This document shows, piece by piece, positions 15,557 to 23,732 of a DNA stretch of 64,000 nucleotides. Below the pieces are notes generated by a model that was given only the letters and a program-made list of their open reading frames with translations, made no database searches and was not told the origin of the DNA. This DNA is from Myxococcales bacterium (GTDB lineage Bacteria > Myxococcota_A > Polyangia > Polyangiales > Polyangiaceae). Where the stretch lies: contig JAEUKE010000175.1 in assembly GCA_016794345.1 (NCBI GenBank), positions 1 to 64,000 on the forward strand. Reading direction: 5' to 3'. The stretch's first letter is position 1; every line of letters begins with the position of its first letter. Position numbers and translations under genes: made by a program.

Positions 15557-16270
15557 TCATTGCTCTTCGTCCTCGGCGCGGAGCTTGCCGGGCACGGGAC
15601 GAGCCGGCGGCGGCTGGCTCGGCATGGTTCGCGCGAGGGCGTGCAGGAGCTCGGACCGCACGCGCTTCGCGCTGGCCGCGTGCTCGACGACGATCCACGC
15701 CTCCCGCTTGCTCTGGAGCTCCTTCGCGAGCTTCTCGACCGCGCGCTGGCTCACCTTCTGCGCGCCGCCGAGCGCGCGCAGGCGCGTGTACGCGACCGGA
15801 CCTGGCGGGAGCGGATCGTTCTGGGCGTCGAACACCGGCAGGAGGTCGAGGTCGCGCGCCGTCGCGATGATCTCCCGGCGTTCCCAGATGCCACGCGGCT
15901 CCCAGCAGAGCAGCACCGAAGGACGCGGGAGCCGTGACGTGAGCGACCGAAGCTTCTCGATCGTGGGCTGGGTCGGCCGAACCTCGGCCGTGGTGACGAG
16001 CACGATCGCGCGAGCCTCGAGCGCGGTCGCCGCGGCGACGGACTCCTCGAGCGCGCGGTCCATCTCCTTCGTCATGGGGAGCGTGGAGCAGATGCGCGGC
16101 AGGCGAAGGCTGATGGAGAAGCTGGGCCCCACGTCACGCCGCCAGCTACGCAGCGTGCTCGGCTTGGGCGGCGCGCCCGTGTCGAACCCGAGCTCGACCA
16201 TGTCGTGCTTCAGCGCGTACTCGGAGATGCTGCCTTCCAGATGCGGAAGCCCCACGTGGAGCTTGGCCAT
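15557..16270 (-). CDS. DUF72-like protein
   Basis: 237 aa. The opening MAKLHVGLPHLEGSISEYA, then VELGFDT, RSWRRDVGPSFSISLRLPR and a later ILCWEP-like VLLCWEPRG are consistent with the DUF72 (YecE-like) TIM-barrel family. That family normally starts RVGTSGWSY and has VEINSTFY. The match is partial, so the assignment is tentative. The function of DUF72 proteins is not established. It sits within the queG-hutG-like leftward gene block. Confidence 0.55.
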   Translation of the reverse strand: MAKLHVGLPHLEGSISEYALKHDMVELGFDTGAPPKPSTLRSWRRDVGPSFSISLRLPRICSTLPMTKEMDRALEESVAAATALEARAIVLVTTAEVRPTQPTIEKLRSLTSRLPRPSVLLCWEPRGIWERREIIATARDLDLLPVFDAQNDPLPPGPVAYTRLRALGGAQKVSQRAVEKLAKELQSKREAWIVVEHAASAKRVRSELLHALARTMPSQPPPARPVPGKLRAEDEEQ

Positions 16271-16329
16271 AGGGAGCGTCCTTACAACGGCCAGCCGCCA
16301 GCGCGAAGGACGGGTTTCGGAAGGGGGCG

Positions 16330-17208
16330 TTATTGCCGGAAGTGGAACCAGTCCGTCGGGTGCGCGAGGACGAACGCCTCGAGCTCGCGCGCGATCTGCC
16401 CGGCGGCGCGGACGATCTCCTCGCGCGAAGGGCGCCTGGGCAGGGTGAGCTTGTCCTTGACCTCCACCTCGTAGTCGAGAAAGCCCACGCGCCGTCCGAG
16501 CACGACGACGATGGGCGCGCCGCTCGCGGCCGAGAGCTGAAGCGGTCCCTCCGGGACGGCGAAGGGCGCACCCGCGAGGGAGACCTCGACGCCGCGCTGG
16601 CCGGGCGGGACGCGATCGGCCTGGAGGGCCACGATGCCGCCGCGCCGCAGGTGCGCGAGGAGAGGCACGGCGGCGAGCGGGTCCGTCCCGACGTGGACGA
16701 CCTTGAGCCCGAGCTTGTCGCGCGCCCCTTGCTGGACGTTCTCCGCCGCGCTGTCCCGCTCGTGTTGCATCACGACGAGCACCTCGTCCTCGTAGACCGA
16801 GCCGAGGATGGGCCCGGCGGCGTACCAGCCGCTCGTGTGGGCCGTGGCGACGATGACGCCACGGCCCAGCGCCCGCGCGGCCTGGAAGCTCGCGTCCCCG
16901 ATGATCCTCGCGCGCATGCGCTCGTTTCGGCCGCTGCCCACGGCAAACGACTCCGTCAGGCTGAGCGCGTACTTCGCGAAGACGCGCGCGACCTCGTCCG
17001 GCGTGCCCTTCGAGCCCGAGAGGCGGAGCGCGTCCGCGACGCGCTTGCGGAACCCGGGGAGCGCGAGGGCCCAGCCCACGCCGATGAGCGGCGGGCTGTA
17101 GCGGACGAACGCGTCCGGACCGTGCACGGCCCCGAGCCGCGCGGCGCGCCGCCAGAACTCGGAGTCGTGCCTGAGATCGGGCAGGGCTCGCCGGAGCCTC
17201 TCGAACAT
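16330..17208 (-). CDS. LpxL/HtrB-type lipid acyltransferase
   Basis: 292 aa from ATG 17208, chosen because GGAG lies 7 nt upstream; the open frame runs further to 17295. The sequence fits the lysophospholipid acyltransferase family of late lipid A acyltransferases: VIVATAHTSGWY in place of the HxGNWE block, VVMQHERD, GGIVALQADR, GVEVSLAGAPFAVPEGPLQL and the closing DWFHFRQ. The enzyme would add a secondary acyl chain to a lipid A-like acceptor at the inner membrane. The glutamate of the HxxxxE motif is not in its usual place (HTSGWY), so chemistry may differ. It starts 31 bp after queG. Confidence 0.8.
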   Translation of the reverse strand: MFERLRRALPDLRHDSEFWRRAARLGAVHGPDAFVRYSPPLIGVGWALALPGFRKRVADALRLSGSKGTPDEVARVFAKYALSLTESFAVGSGRNERMRARIIGDASFQAARALGRGVIVATAHTSGWYAAGPILGSVYEDEVLVVMQHERDSAAENVQQGARDKLGLKVVHVGTDPLAAVPLLAHLRRGGIVALQADRVPPGQRGVEVSLAGAPFAVPEGPLQLSAASGAPIVVVLGRRVGFLDYEVEVKDKLTLPRRPSREEIVRAAGQIARELEAFVLAHPTDWFHFRQ

Positions 17209-17239
17209 GCCCGCTCCGTAGCGCCGCCCCCCGCGACGG

Positions 17240-18286
17240 TCAACGCTCACCGTCGGATGCCCCTCGCGTGATGGCTCTGACGATATCGTCATCATGCTCG
17301 CGACCGAGCGCGAGCGCGGCGCGGACGTCGTCTGTCGCGCGGCCGGCGGCAGCCTCCGCCTGGGCGAGCCGAGCCGCGCTCCGCGCGAGGCCGCTGCGGG
17401 TGGCCCGGCGGAGCGGGCTGCCGGTCGTGAGGGCGAGGAAGCCGGGCTCGTCGAGCCGGAGCAGATCGGCGAGCCCGAGGCCCTCCCAGACGGGGAGCGG
17501 GCGGAAGGGGCGCGTCTTCGGCGCGGCGGGGGCGCGCGTCTTGTTGAACGGACAGACCGACTGGCAGGCGTCGCATCCGAAGAGGTGCTCGGTGACGCCC
17601 GCGCGGTCGCCCGCCGTGTCCTCGATCGTGAGGTACGCGACGCACCTCCTCGGGTCGAGCACGAAGGGCGCGTCGAAGGCCTGGGTGGGGCAAGCGTCGA
17701 GGCAGAGCGTGCAGCTCCCGCACCGCTCGGCGATGGGCTGGTCGGGCTCGAGGGCGAGCGTGGTCACCACCTCCCCGAGGAGGACGAAGCTCCCCTGCCC
17801 CGGGATGATGACGAGCCCGTTCTTTCCGACGAAGCCGACGCCCGCTCGCGCCGCCCACGCGCGCTCGAGGAGCGGCTCCTCGTCGCAGAGCGGCCGGGCG
17901 CGCACCTCGGGCCCCAGCGTGCGGACGAAGGCCGCGAGGGCGCGGACCTTCTTGCGCAGGAAGTTGTGGTAGTCCTGCCCGCGGGCGTACCGCGCGACGC
18001 GGCGCGCAAGAGGTGGGTCGCTCGCCTCGTCATCGGGGGTCCGGGCGTAGCGGCGGGCCAGGCAAATGACGCTCTTGGCGCCGGGCAAGATGGCCTCGGA
18101 GTCGAGCCGGCGCCGGGCCTCGGGCTCCGCGGCGAGGTAGCCCATCGACCCGTGCCGGCCCGCGCGCACGAAATCGACGTAGCGCTCGAACTCGGGCCCG
18201 AGCGGCACGTCGGCCCGGGCGATGCCGACCGCGTCGAAGCCGAGGGCGCGGGCGCGCTCCTGGATGCGTTCACGAAGAGCGCTCAT
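17240..18286 (-). CDS. queG: Epoxyqueuosine reductase QueG
   Basis: 348 aa from ATG 18286. The enzyme makes the last step of queuosine synthesis in tRNA (epoxyqueuosine to queuosine), using cobalamin and two [4Fe-4S] clusters. The two cluster motifs are visible as CGSCTLCLDACPTQAF and CDACQSVCPFN with upstream Cys in RRCVAYLT. The N-terminus ALGFDAVGIARAD and the DYH motif (GQDYHNFLRKKV) are family hallmarks. A GGAGGAG lies about 17 nt upstream of the ATG, far for a ribosome site, but no alternative start codon lies between. Confidence 0.95.
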   Translation of the reverse strand: MSALRERIQERARALGFDAVGIARADVPLGPEFERYVDFVRAGRHGSMGYLAAEPEARRRLDSEAILPGAKSVICLARRYARTPDDEASDPPLARRVARYARGQDYHNFLRKKVRALAAFVRTLGPEVRARPLCDEEPLLERAWAARAGVGFVGKNGLVIIPGQGSFVLLGEVVTTLALEPDQPIAERCGSCTLCLDACPTQAFDAPFVLDPRRCVAYLTIEDTAGDRAGVTEHLFGCDACQSVCPFNKTRAPAAPKTRPFRPLPVWEGLGLADLLRLDEPGFLALTTGSPLRRATRSGLARSAARLAQAEAAAGRATDDVRAALALGREHDDDIVRAITRGASDGER

Positions 18287-18339
18287 GGTCCGCTTGTCTC
18301 TTGTCTCCTCCAAAAAAGAACGGGATAAACCTCGGTACG

Positions 18340-19455
18340 ATGCAACCTGCTTCTTTTGTTCGGTCCTTGGGCTTGCTCTCGACGATTGTGGCATTCGCTG
18401 CGGCCTGCGGCGACGACGGCGTGACGCCGAGCGGCACGGGCGCAGGGGACGTGGGCGGCGGCGCCGTCTGTGGCCTCACGCCCGCTGGAAACGCGGAGTT
18501 CTGCTCCGCGGAGCTCGCGTCGCCGAACTGCAACCTGGTCACGAGCGAGAAACACCACGTGTGTGGCGTCCCCGTTCGCGAGCCCGAGGCCGAGCTCGCC
18601 CGCGCGACCGACACCGACGAGTACAGCGGCACCGGCGCGCCGCAGGTCGGCTGCTTCGCGCCCGCGGGCTACCCGCAGAAGCCGGGCACGCCGCAGATGG
18701 TCAGCGTGGAGGGCTTCGCGCGCATCTTCTCGAGCGGCTGCAACTCGTCGGACGTCAAGATCACCTTCTACAAGGTCATCCGAGACGGCAGCGCCAACGA
18801 CGGGCAGCTCGGCGAGGCCATCGGCTCCTCCGTCACCACCGCGGCGAGCTGCGTGGACATCGGCGACCAGACGATGCCGGACGACTGCGAGGCGAGCGGC
18901 AGCCGCTGGGAGTGCCCGTACACCTACCCCATGGTCCCGTCGGAGACCGAGCTCGCCGTCAAGACCGAGTCGATCTCGGGCGACGACAAGTGGGCGCCGC
19001 TCGTCCAGTACAACGTCTACATCCCCAACAGCGAGGTCATGGCAGGGACGTGGGACCACGACGTCCGCGCCCTCGCGACGCCTGACTATTCCGTCATCCC
19101 CAGCACCGCGATCGGGAAGCCCATCACGGCCGGCAACGGCGCCGTCGCGGGCGAGGTGCACGACTGCGGCGACGTCCGCCTCCTCAACGCGACCGCGGGC
19201 ATCGACAAGACGAAGGCGAACCTCACCTACTTCACCAGCGACGAGGACGCCCCCCTGCCGGATCTCGAAGCGGACAGCACGAGCAAGCTCGGCCTCTACG
19301 CCGCGCTCGACGTGCCGACCGGTCAGGTGAACGTCGCGGCTCAGGGGCTTTACCAGGGACAGATCGTCTCGCTCGGCCGCCACACCGTCTGGGTCTACCC
19401 GGACACGGTGACCAGCGTCACGTTCAAGGGCCTGCGCCCGTACCAGGTCCCCTGA
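18340..19455 (+). CDS. Hypothetical lipoprotein, cysteine-rich
   Basis: 371 aa. ATG 18340 gives a lipoprotein signal with lipobox AAAC (Cys23) followed by GDDG. The mature part has many Cys (CGLTPAGNAEFCS, CNLVTS, HHVCG, GCNSS, SCVDIGDQTMPDDC, WECPY), suggesting disulfides and an outer-membrane or surface location. The C-terminal half looks like a beta-sandwich or carboxypeptidase-regulatory-type domain (GLYAALDVPTGQVNVAAQG, TVWVYPDTVTSVTFKGL). No family was recognised with certainty. It is divergent from queG with only 53 bp between starts, and is followed by its own terminator. Confidence 0.8.
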   Translation: MQPASFVRSLGLLSTIVAFAAACGDDGVTPSGTGAGDVGGGAVCGLTPAGNAEFCSAELASPNCNLVTSEKHHVCGVPVREPEAELARATDTDEYSGTGAPQVGCFAPAGYPQKPGTPQMVSVEGFARIFSSGCNSSDVKITFYKVIRDGSANDGQLGEAIGSSVTTAASCVDIGDQTMPDDCEASGSRWECPYTYPMVPSETELAVKTESISGDDKWAPLVQYNVYIPNSEVMAGTWDHDVRALATPDYSVIPSTAIGKPITAGNGAVAGEVHDCGDVRLLNATAGIDKTKANLTYFTSDEDAPLPDLEADSTSKLGLYAALDVPTGQVNVAAQGLYQGQIVSLGRHTVWVYPDTVTSVTFKGLRPYQVP

Positions 19456-19474
19456 CCTGGCCGTCTGCTGAATG

Positions 19475-19512
19475 CACCCCCCCACCCCCCTCACGGAGTG
19501 AGGGGGGCTTTT
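19475..19512 (+). terminator. REP-like hairpin (copy 2) acting as intrinsic terminator
   Basis: CACCCCCCCA is followed by a perfect 10-bp stem CCCCCCTCAC (19485-19494), loop GGA, GTGAGGGGGG (19498-19507) and CTTTTC. The U-run is on the + strand, so it should end the 18340-19455 lipoprotein transcript. It directly abuts the rimM stop coming from the other strand. Confidence 0.75.
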
Positions 19513-20039
19513 CACGTCAGGCCCTCGATTGTCTTCAAGCGGACCACGTGCGCTTCGACGTCGACTTCCTCCACGAAGGTGTCCGTGAGGGGGACCTCGA
19601 GCCGGGCGCCCTCGTTCGTCGCGACGAGCAGGACGTCGCAGGTCGGGTAGCTCACCAGGCGCTCGACCGTGCCGATCACGTCGCCGCTCACGAGCTCCGC
19701 CCGCGCGCCTTCGACGTCGACGGCATAGAACTCTCCCTCCTCCGGCTCCGGCAGCTCGTCGCGCTCGACGACGATCGTGGAGCCGCGGAGCGCCTCGGCC
19801 GCGTCGCGCGAGTCCACCCCTTCCATGCGCGCGAGCAGGCCGCCCTCGATCGGGCGCACCGCCGTGAGGAGGATGCGCCTCGTCTGGCCGTCGGGGCCTC
19901 GCAAGACCACGCGCCGGCCCTTCGTGAGGACCTCGGTGTCGGGGTTGTACAGCTTCAGGCGGAGCTCGCCTCGCACGCCGTGGGGCCTGGCGACCTCGGC
20001 GATGGCAACCTGATCCTTGTCTGCTTTCGCTTCGCTCAC
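19512..20039 (-). CDS. rimM: Ribosome maturation factor RimM
   Basis: 175 aa. GTG 20039 is preferred because GGAAG lies 5 nt upstream and the protein then begins just before VAIAEVARPHGVRGELRLKL, the family N-terminus. The PRC-barrel part has GEFYAVDVEGARAE and GTVERLVSYPTCDVLLVAT, ending in VPLTDTFVEEVDVEAHVV. It assists 30S head assembly by binding S19. In most bacteria rimM and trmD are adjacent; here trmD is 3.7 kb away on the opposite strand. Confidence 0.93.
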   Translation of the reverse strand: MSEAKADKDQVAIAEVARPHGVRGELRLKLYNPDTEVLTKGRRVVLRGPDGQTRRILLTAVRPIEGGLLARMEGVDSRDAAEALRGSTIVVERDELPEPEEGEFYAVDVEGARAELVSGDVIGTVERLVSYPTCDVLLVATNEGARLEVPLTDTFVEEVDVEAHVVRLKTIEGLT

Positions 20040-20075
20040 TCGTCTTCCATTCGCGCGGATGGGCCGCGACGTCGA

Positions 20076-20104
20076 TTGACAAGAGCGGGCTCGTTCTTCA
20101 TAGT
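20076..20104 (+). promoter_or_regulatory. Sigma-70-type promoter for tRNA-Met
   Basis: TTGACA (20076-20081), a 17-bp spacer, then CATAGT (20099-20104). Predicted start near 20111, about 24 nt before the tRNA 5' end. The -35 is a perfect consensus in a very GC-rich background. It overlaps the upstream region of the divergent rimM. Confidence 0.7.
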
Positions 20105-20134
20105 GCGCCGCCGTCGCGCCCGAAGGGCGCACAT

Positions 20135-20211
20135 GCCGAAGTAGCTCAGCCGGCTAGAGCAGGCGTTTCATACGCGCCGGGTCGGGGGTTCGACTCCCTC
20201 CTTCGGCACCA
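20135..20211 (+). tRNA. tRNA-Met (CAT), elongator type
   Basis: A full cloverleaf can be drawn: acceptor GCCGAAG/CTTCGGC, D-arm GCTC...GAGC, anticodon stem GGCGT/GCGCC with loop TTCATAC (anticodon CAT), variable GGGTC, T-arm GGGGG TTCGACT CCCTC, discriminator A and encoded CCA (20209-20211). The first base pair G-C rules out initiator tRNA. The TTCATAC loop and T-arm resemble elongator tRNA-Met of deltaproteobacteria-like species. Confidence 0.92.
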
Positions 20212-20226
20212 ATCTCCGAACCCTTT

Positions 20227-20259
20227 CGAGCGGGGCCCCAACCCCGCTCGATCTGTTTT
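20227..20259 (+). terminator. Intrinsic terminator 1 of tRNA-Met
   Basis: A 9-bp stem CGAGCGGGG/CCCCGCTCG with loop CCCCAA is followed by ATCTGTTTTG. It belongs to a 39-nt unit (20221-20259) that is duplicated exactly 43 bp further on. Confidence 0.85.
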
Positions 20260-20269
20260 GTGACCCTTT

Positions 20270-20302
20270 CGAGCGGGGCCCCAACCCCGCTCGATCTGTT
20301 TT
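20270..20302 (+). terminator. Intrinsic terminator 2 of tRNA-Met (exact duplicate)
   Basis: Identical 39-nt unit at 20264-20302, including flanking CCCTTT and TCTGTTTT, separated from the first by GTGA. It gives a doubled terminator between tRNA-Met and the converging lipoprotein gene. Confidence 0.85.
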
Positions 20303-20344
20303 AAGGCGATACCGGGCACGGGGGCGGCTGCCCGTCCTCCGGCC

Positions 20345-21148
20345 TCAGTCTTCCCAGGTGATCCGGTACACGCCGGCGTTTGCGCGGACACCCGCGTAGA
20401 GGTTCTGGCTGGGCTGGTCCTCGCCGTCGTCCCGGAAGGCGTAGAGCGGCGGGTCGTCCACGATGCGCTCGAGCTCGGAGAACTCCACGTTGCCGAACCA
20501 GCCGGCGGGGTCGACCCGCAGGAGGAGCGAGCCGCCGGGCTCGGGCGAGAGGTCGACGGCGATGGGCGTGACCACGCGTTGCTTGCAGATGGGCTTGGAG
20601 CCGGGCTGGGCCGGGTTGGTCGGGGGCTCCAGACGGTTCTGTCCTATCGTGATCGAGCCGACGAAGGGAAACGCGCCCGCAGGGCCGACCGCCGTGCCCT
20701 CGACTGCGGCGATGACCGTCGGATCCGACTCGGCGTCGATGTCCCCGCCGGTGAGCCAGATCTCCGCGGTTCGAGCGTCGTTGGCCGTGGCGTAGCCGAG
20801 ACCGGGGAACGGCCTGGGCGTCGGATCGAGGGCGTCGATGTCGAGGCCCTCGGTGACCTCGGCCACGTAGATGCCGGGCAAGATGCAGGAGGTGTCGGAG
20901 GCGACCGACGTGGGCACGCTCTGGTTCAGGTAGAGCGCGCCGACGTGCAACGTGGCCTTGGTGAGGGTCACGGTGTAGCCGCGATCGTTCGTGAAGACGT
21001 ACGGCTGACCCGCCGTCGTGCCGGCTGCGCCGGCTGCGCGCGCCTCGAACTCGAAGAGATCGCCGCCCGTCGAGCCGGTGCACGACAGGGCGCCGAGCGA
21101 AGCCGCCAGCCAGGCGACGGGGACCAGGCCACGTGCCGTGTTCGCCAT
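20345..21148 (-). CDS. Hypothetical lipoprotein paired with the TonB-dependent receptor
   Basis: 267 aa. The signal peptide ends in ALSC (lipobox). The mature protein opens LFEFEARAAG, then FTNDRGYTVTLTKATLHVGALYLNQ, and has two short Cys-containing segments (DTSCILPG, KPICKQR) and a C-terminal AGVYRITWED. I do not recognise the family. The start ATG overlaps the receptor's TGA (TGATG), so the two are co-translated, and this protein is probably a surface or periplasmic helper of the receptor's substrate. The substrate is not evident. Confidence 0.8.
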   Translation of the reverse strand: MANTARGLVPVAWLAASLGALSCTGSTGGDLFEFEARAAGAAGTTAGQPYVFTNDRGYTVTLTKATLHVGALYLNQSVPTSVASDTSCILPGIYVAEVTEGLDIDALDPTPRPFPGLGYATANDARTAEIWLTGGDIDAESDPTVIAAVEGTAVGPAGAFPFVGSITIGQNRLEPPTNPAQPGSKPICKQRVVTPIAVDLSPEPGGSLLLRVDPAGWFGNVEFSELERIVDDPPLYAFRDDGEDQPSQNLYAGVRANAGVYRITWED

Positions 21149-23616
21149 CACAAACCCTCCGCCAAGGTCCCGGTGAGCGAGACGAAGATGCCGATGGGCG
21201 CGCCCGCGGCGAAGTGTCGCGCGGGGACGAGCGTGCCGGGCGTCGTCGGATCGAAGTCGCTGACGTAGTTGAACTCGCTCTCCTTGTATTCGAGGTTGAC
21301 GAGGTTCGTCCCGGCGACCTCGAGCTCGAGCCACCGCCAGGCCGCGGAGACCGCGGCGTCGAGGTTGAAGATGAGATCGCTCCGCTGACCGAACGGCAGC
21401 GCGCGGCGACCGACGACCGTCGTTCCGACGCCCAGCCGGCCTCGGAACGGGTGCCCGGCGAGATCGAACAGATCGTAGAAGAGCGCGCCGTCGTTCCGGA
21501 AGACGACGTCCGGCACGTAGGGGACCAGGAGGCCCGTGTCGTCGAAGCGCGACTTCACGAGCGCGACGCTCACGGCGTCGTCGAAGAAGTCCCCGATGAC
21601 GCGGGCGGCGCCGGACCAGCCCACGCGGGTCGTCCCGTCCGCCAGGGTGCTGCGCCCCTCGGTCTCGTTGAAGATCTGATCGCGATCGACGTGGGTCACG
21701 AAAAACGAGCTCGACGCCGTCACCGACACGGCGTCGAAGCTCTTCGCGTAGGAGGCGCCGATGTCGCCCGAGTCGATGCTGGCGAAGGGCGTCGCGACGT
21801 CCTGTGTGATGTAGCTCGGGTCCACCGCGCGCACGCCCTGCCCGTAGGCTATCGAGAAGCTGAAGCCCTCGAACGGGCCGGTGATGAGGCTGACGCGTGG
21901 CATGGGCCGGAAGCCCGCGGTCGTCGAGGCCTGGTTGGGCTCGCGGTGATCGCCGAAGCGCTCCTGCGAGAGGCAGCTCGCGCCGCCCGGCGGGTCGTCC
22001 TCCGAGGGGCGCGAGACGTCGGTCACGGCGCAGTTGTCCTGCACGTCGTAGGCGAACAGATCCGTCCGCACGCCGCCGCGGAGCACCAGCCAGCTCTGGA
22101 GGCGCGCGCTCGCGTCGATGTAGAGGCCGAGGTTCGCGAGCTTGGCGTCGAAGTCCGTCAGCGTGCGGTACGGGACGGCGCTCGCGGCCTTGAGGCGCTG
22201 CTGCAGCGCGGAGGCGAGATCGCCGCGCGTGAAGAGGCCGGCCTCGACCTCCTGCGCCAGGTCCGCGACGCGGAACGTGTACCGGCCGAAGCCGCGGACC
22301 CCGAAGGTGCCGTTTGTCGTCGACAGATCGATGAGATCGCCGCGCTGACCGTGTAGCCCCTCCCGCGCGAGCTGCTGATCGAGGATGAAGCCGGTGAAGT
22401 TCTCCTTGAGGCGCATGCTGCGGAAGACACCGAAGAGCTGCACGCCGTAGGTGCCGGGGCCGCGGCGAGCCTCGACGTCGACCGAGCCCTGGAAGCGCAT
22501 GCTGCTTCCGCCCTGGTTCGGATCGTTCGTGTCGTAGAAGTCCTTCTTGCCGGAGTCGACGTCGGCCTGACGGAGCAGGCCCGCGGAGTGGTACTCCGTC
22601 GCGTAGGCCGAGCCTGCGACGCGGATCGTCGCCGAGTCGCCGAGCCGGCCCTCGTATTGGCCCATCGCGCGGGCGCGCCACGCGTCCCGGTTCTGGCCGT
22701 AGCCTTCGGTCCGGTAGATCTCGGCGCCCGCGTAGGTCCGCGGGCTCTCCCCTTCGGGGCCCCACAGCGTGAGCAGCCGCGCCGTGTTCCACGAGCCGTA
22801 GGTCGCCTTGGCGCTCACGCCGCGTCGCTCGAGGCCGAGCTCGTAGTCGGCGCTGCCCGCGACCGCGAAGTTTCCTTGGCGCGGGTCGTAAGGCCCCTGC
22901 AGGACGCGAATGCGTGTGACGAGCTCGGGGATGATGAAGTTGAGGTCGGCGAGCCCGCTGCCGTGATAGTTGCCGCTCTCGTTGATCGGCACGCCGTCGA
23001 CGGTCAGCTCCATGTCCTGGCCTTCGCGGGCGTCGAAGCCGCGCAGGTAGATCCTGTCGGCGTGCCCCTCGCCGCCCCCGTTCTTCATCAAGAAGACGCT
23101 CGGCGTGAGCTTGAGGAGCTCGGTCGCGCTCTTGCGCGGCACGACGCCGAGCTCCCCCACCTCGACCCGATAGTCCGGCGCCCCGCGCGGCGGCGCGGGG
23201 CGTTTGCCGTGGACCTCGACGTCCATCGACTCCGGGTGCGGATGCGGGGGGGGCTCGAAGTGTATGGGGATGTGCAGGTGGGACGCGACGGGCTTGCCGT
23301 CTTTCGTGGCGGGGCCGAACCGCCACTTCCGCACGGCCTCGAGCGCCGCCCGATCGAAGTCTTCCCCGCCCGAGACGATGACCGCCGCGCGCTTCACCAC
23401 GCCGGCCTCGTCGAGATCGACCTCGACCTCGACGTCGAGCTCGGGCAACCGATCATCTGGGCCGTGAGCGGACTCGAGCCGCGCCGCCGGGTAGGTCGCC
23501 TCCACCCGCTCGATCACCGTCGGCGCGGTGGTGCCGGGCTGATCTTGGGCGACCGCTTCGGCCGACAGCCCGAGGAGCGCCAACGAGAACGAGAGAGCCC
23601 AGACCGCGCGTCGCAC
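21148..23616 (-). CDS. TonB-dependent outer-membrane receptor with an N-terminal TonB C-terminal-type domain
   Basis: 822 aa from GTG 23616, which gives a good signal peptide (RRAVWALSFSLALLGLSAEAVA); the frame continues to a TTG at 23664. Residues about 30-110 resemble a TonB_C domain (DVEVEVDLDEAGVVKRAAVIVSGGE... split here at position limits, then AALEAVRKWRFGPA). A plug domain follows (SATELLKLTPSVFLMKNG, DRIYLRGFDAREG, VDGVPINE, GPYDPRQGNFAVAGSADY) and a long beta-barrel ends near LTGTLAEGL. The known family imports metal chelates, vitamins or sugars across the outer membrane using TonB. The substrate is unknown here. Neither start has a clear ribosome site. Confidence 0.88.
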   Translation of the reverse strand: MRRAVWALSFSLALLGLSAEAVAQDQPGTTAPTVIERVEATYPAARLESAHGPDDRLPELDVEVEVDLDEAGVVKRAAVIVSGGEDFDRAALEAVRKWRFGPATKDGKPVASHLHIPIHFEPPPHPHPESMDVEVHGKRPAPPRGAPDYRVEVGELGVVPRKSATELLKLTPSVFLMKNGGGEGHADRIYLRGFDAREGQDMELTVDGVPINESGNYHGSGLADLNFIIPELVTRIRVLQGPYDPRQGNFAVAGSADYELGLERRGVSAKATYGSWNTARLLTLWGPEGESPRTYAGAEIYRTEGYGQNRDAWRARAMGQYEGRLGDSATIRVAGSAYATEYHSAGLLRQADVDSGKKDFYDTNDPNQGGSSMRFQGSVDVEARRGPGTYGVQLFGVFRSMRLKENFTGFILDQQLAREGLHGQRGDLIDLSTTNGTFGVRGFGRYTFRVADLAQEVEAGLFTRGDLASALQQRLKAASAVPYRTLTDFDAKLANLGLYIDASARLQSWLVLRGGVRTDLFAYDVQDNCAVTDVSRPSEDDPPGGASCLSQERFGDHREPNQASTTAGFRPMPRVSLITGPFEGFSFSIAYGQGVRAVDPSYITQDVATPFASIDSGDIGASYAKSFDAVSVTASSSFFVTHVDRDQIFNETEGRSTLADGTTRVGWSGAARVIGDFFDDAVSVALVKSRFDDTGLLVPYVPDVVFRNDGALFYDLFDLAGHPFRGRLGVGTTVVGRRALPFGQRSDLIFNLDAAVSAAWRWLELEVAGTNLVNLEYKESEFNYVSDFDPTTPGTLVPARHFAAGAPIGIFVSLTGTLAEGL

Positions 23617-23732
23617 GATGGCTGCGAGTACTGCGATCCTGTTGTTCCTGCAATAGCATTGCAAGAGAGATCCGGGGAACCAACTCGGTGTAGGTTGCGC
23701 CGCGTCACCTCGCCCGAGGACCCAAGAGCGGC

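Noticed and set aside
20146..20391. 81-codon minus-strand frame ending RRRESNPRPGAYETPALAG
   Set aside because: It is the well-known spurious translation of a tRNA gene's antisense strand; the end of the frame is simply tRNA-Met read backwards.
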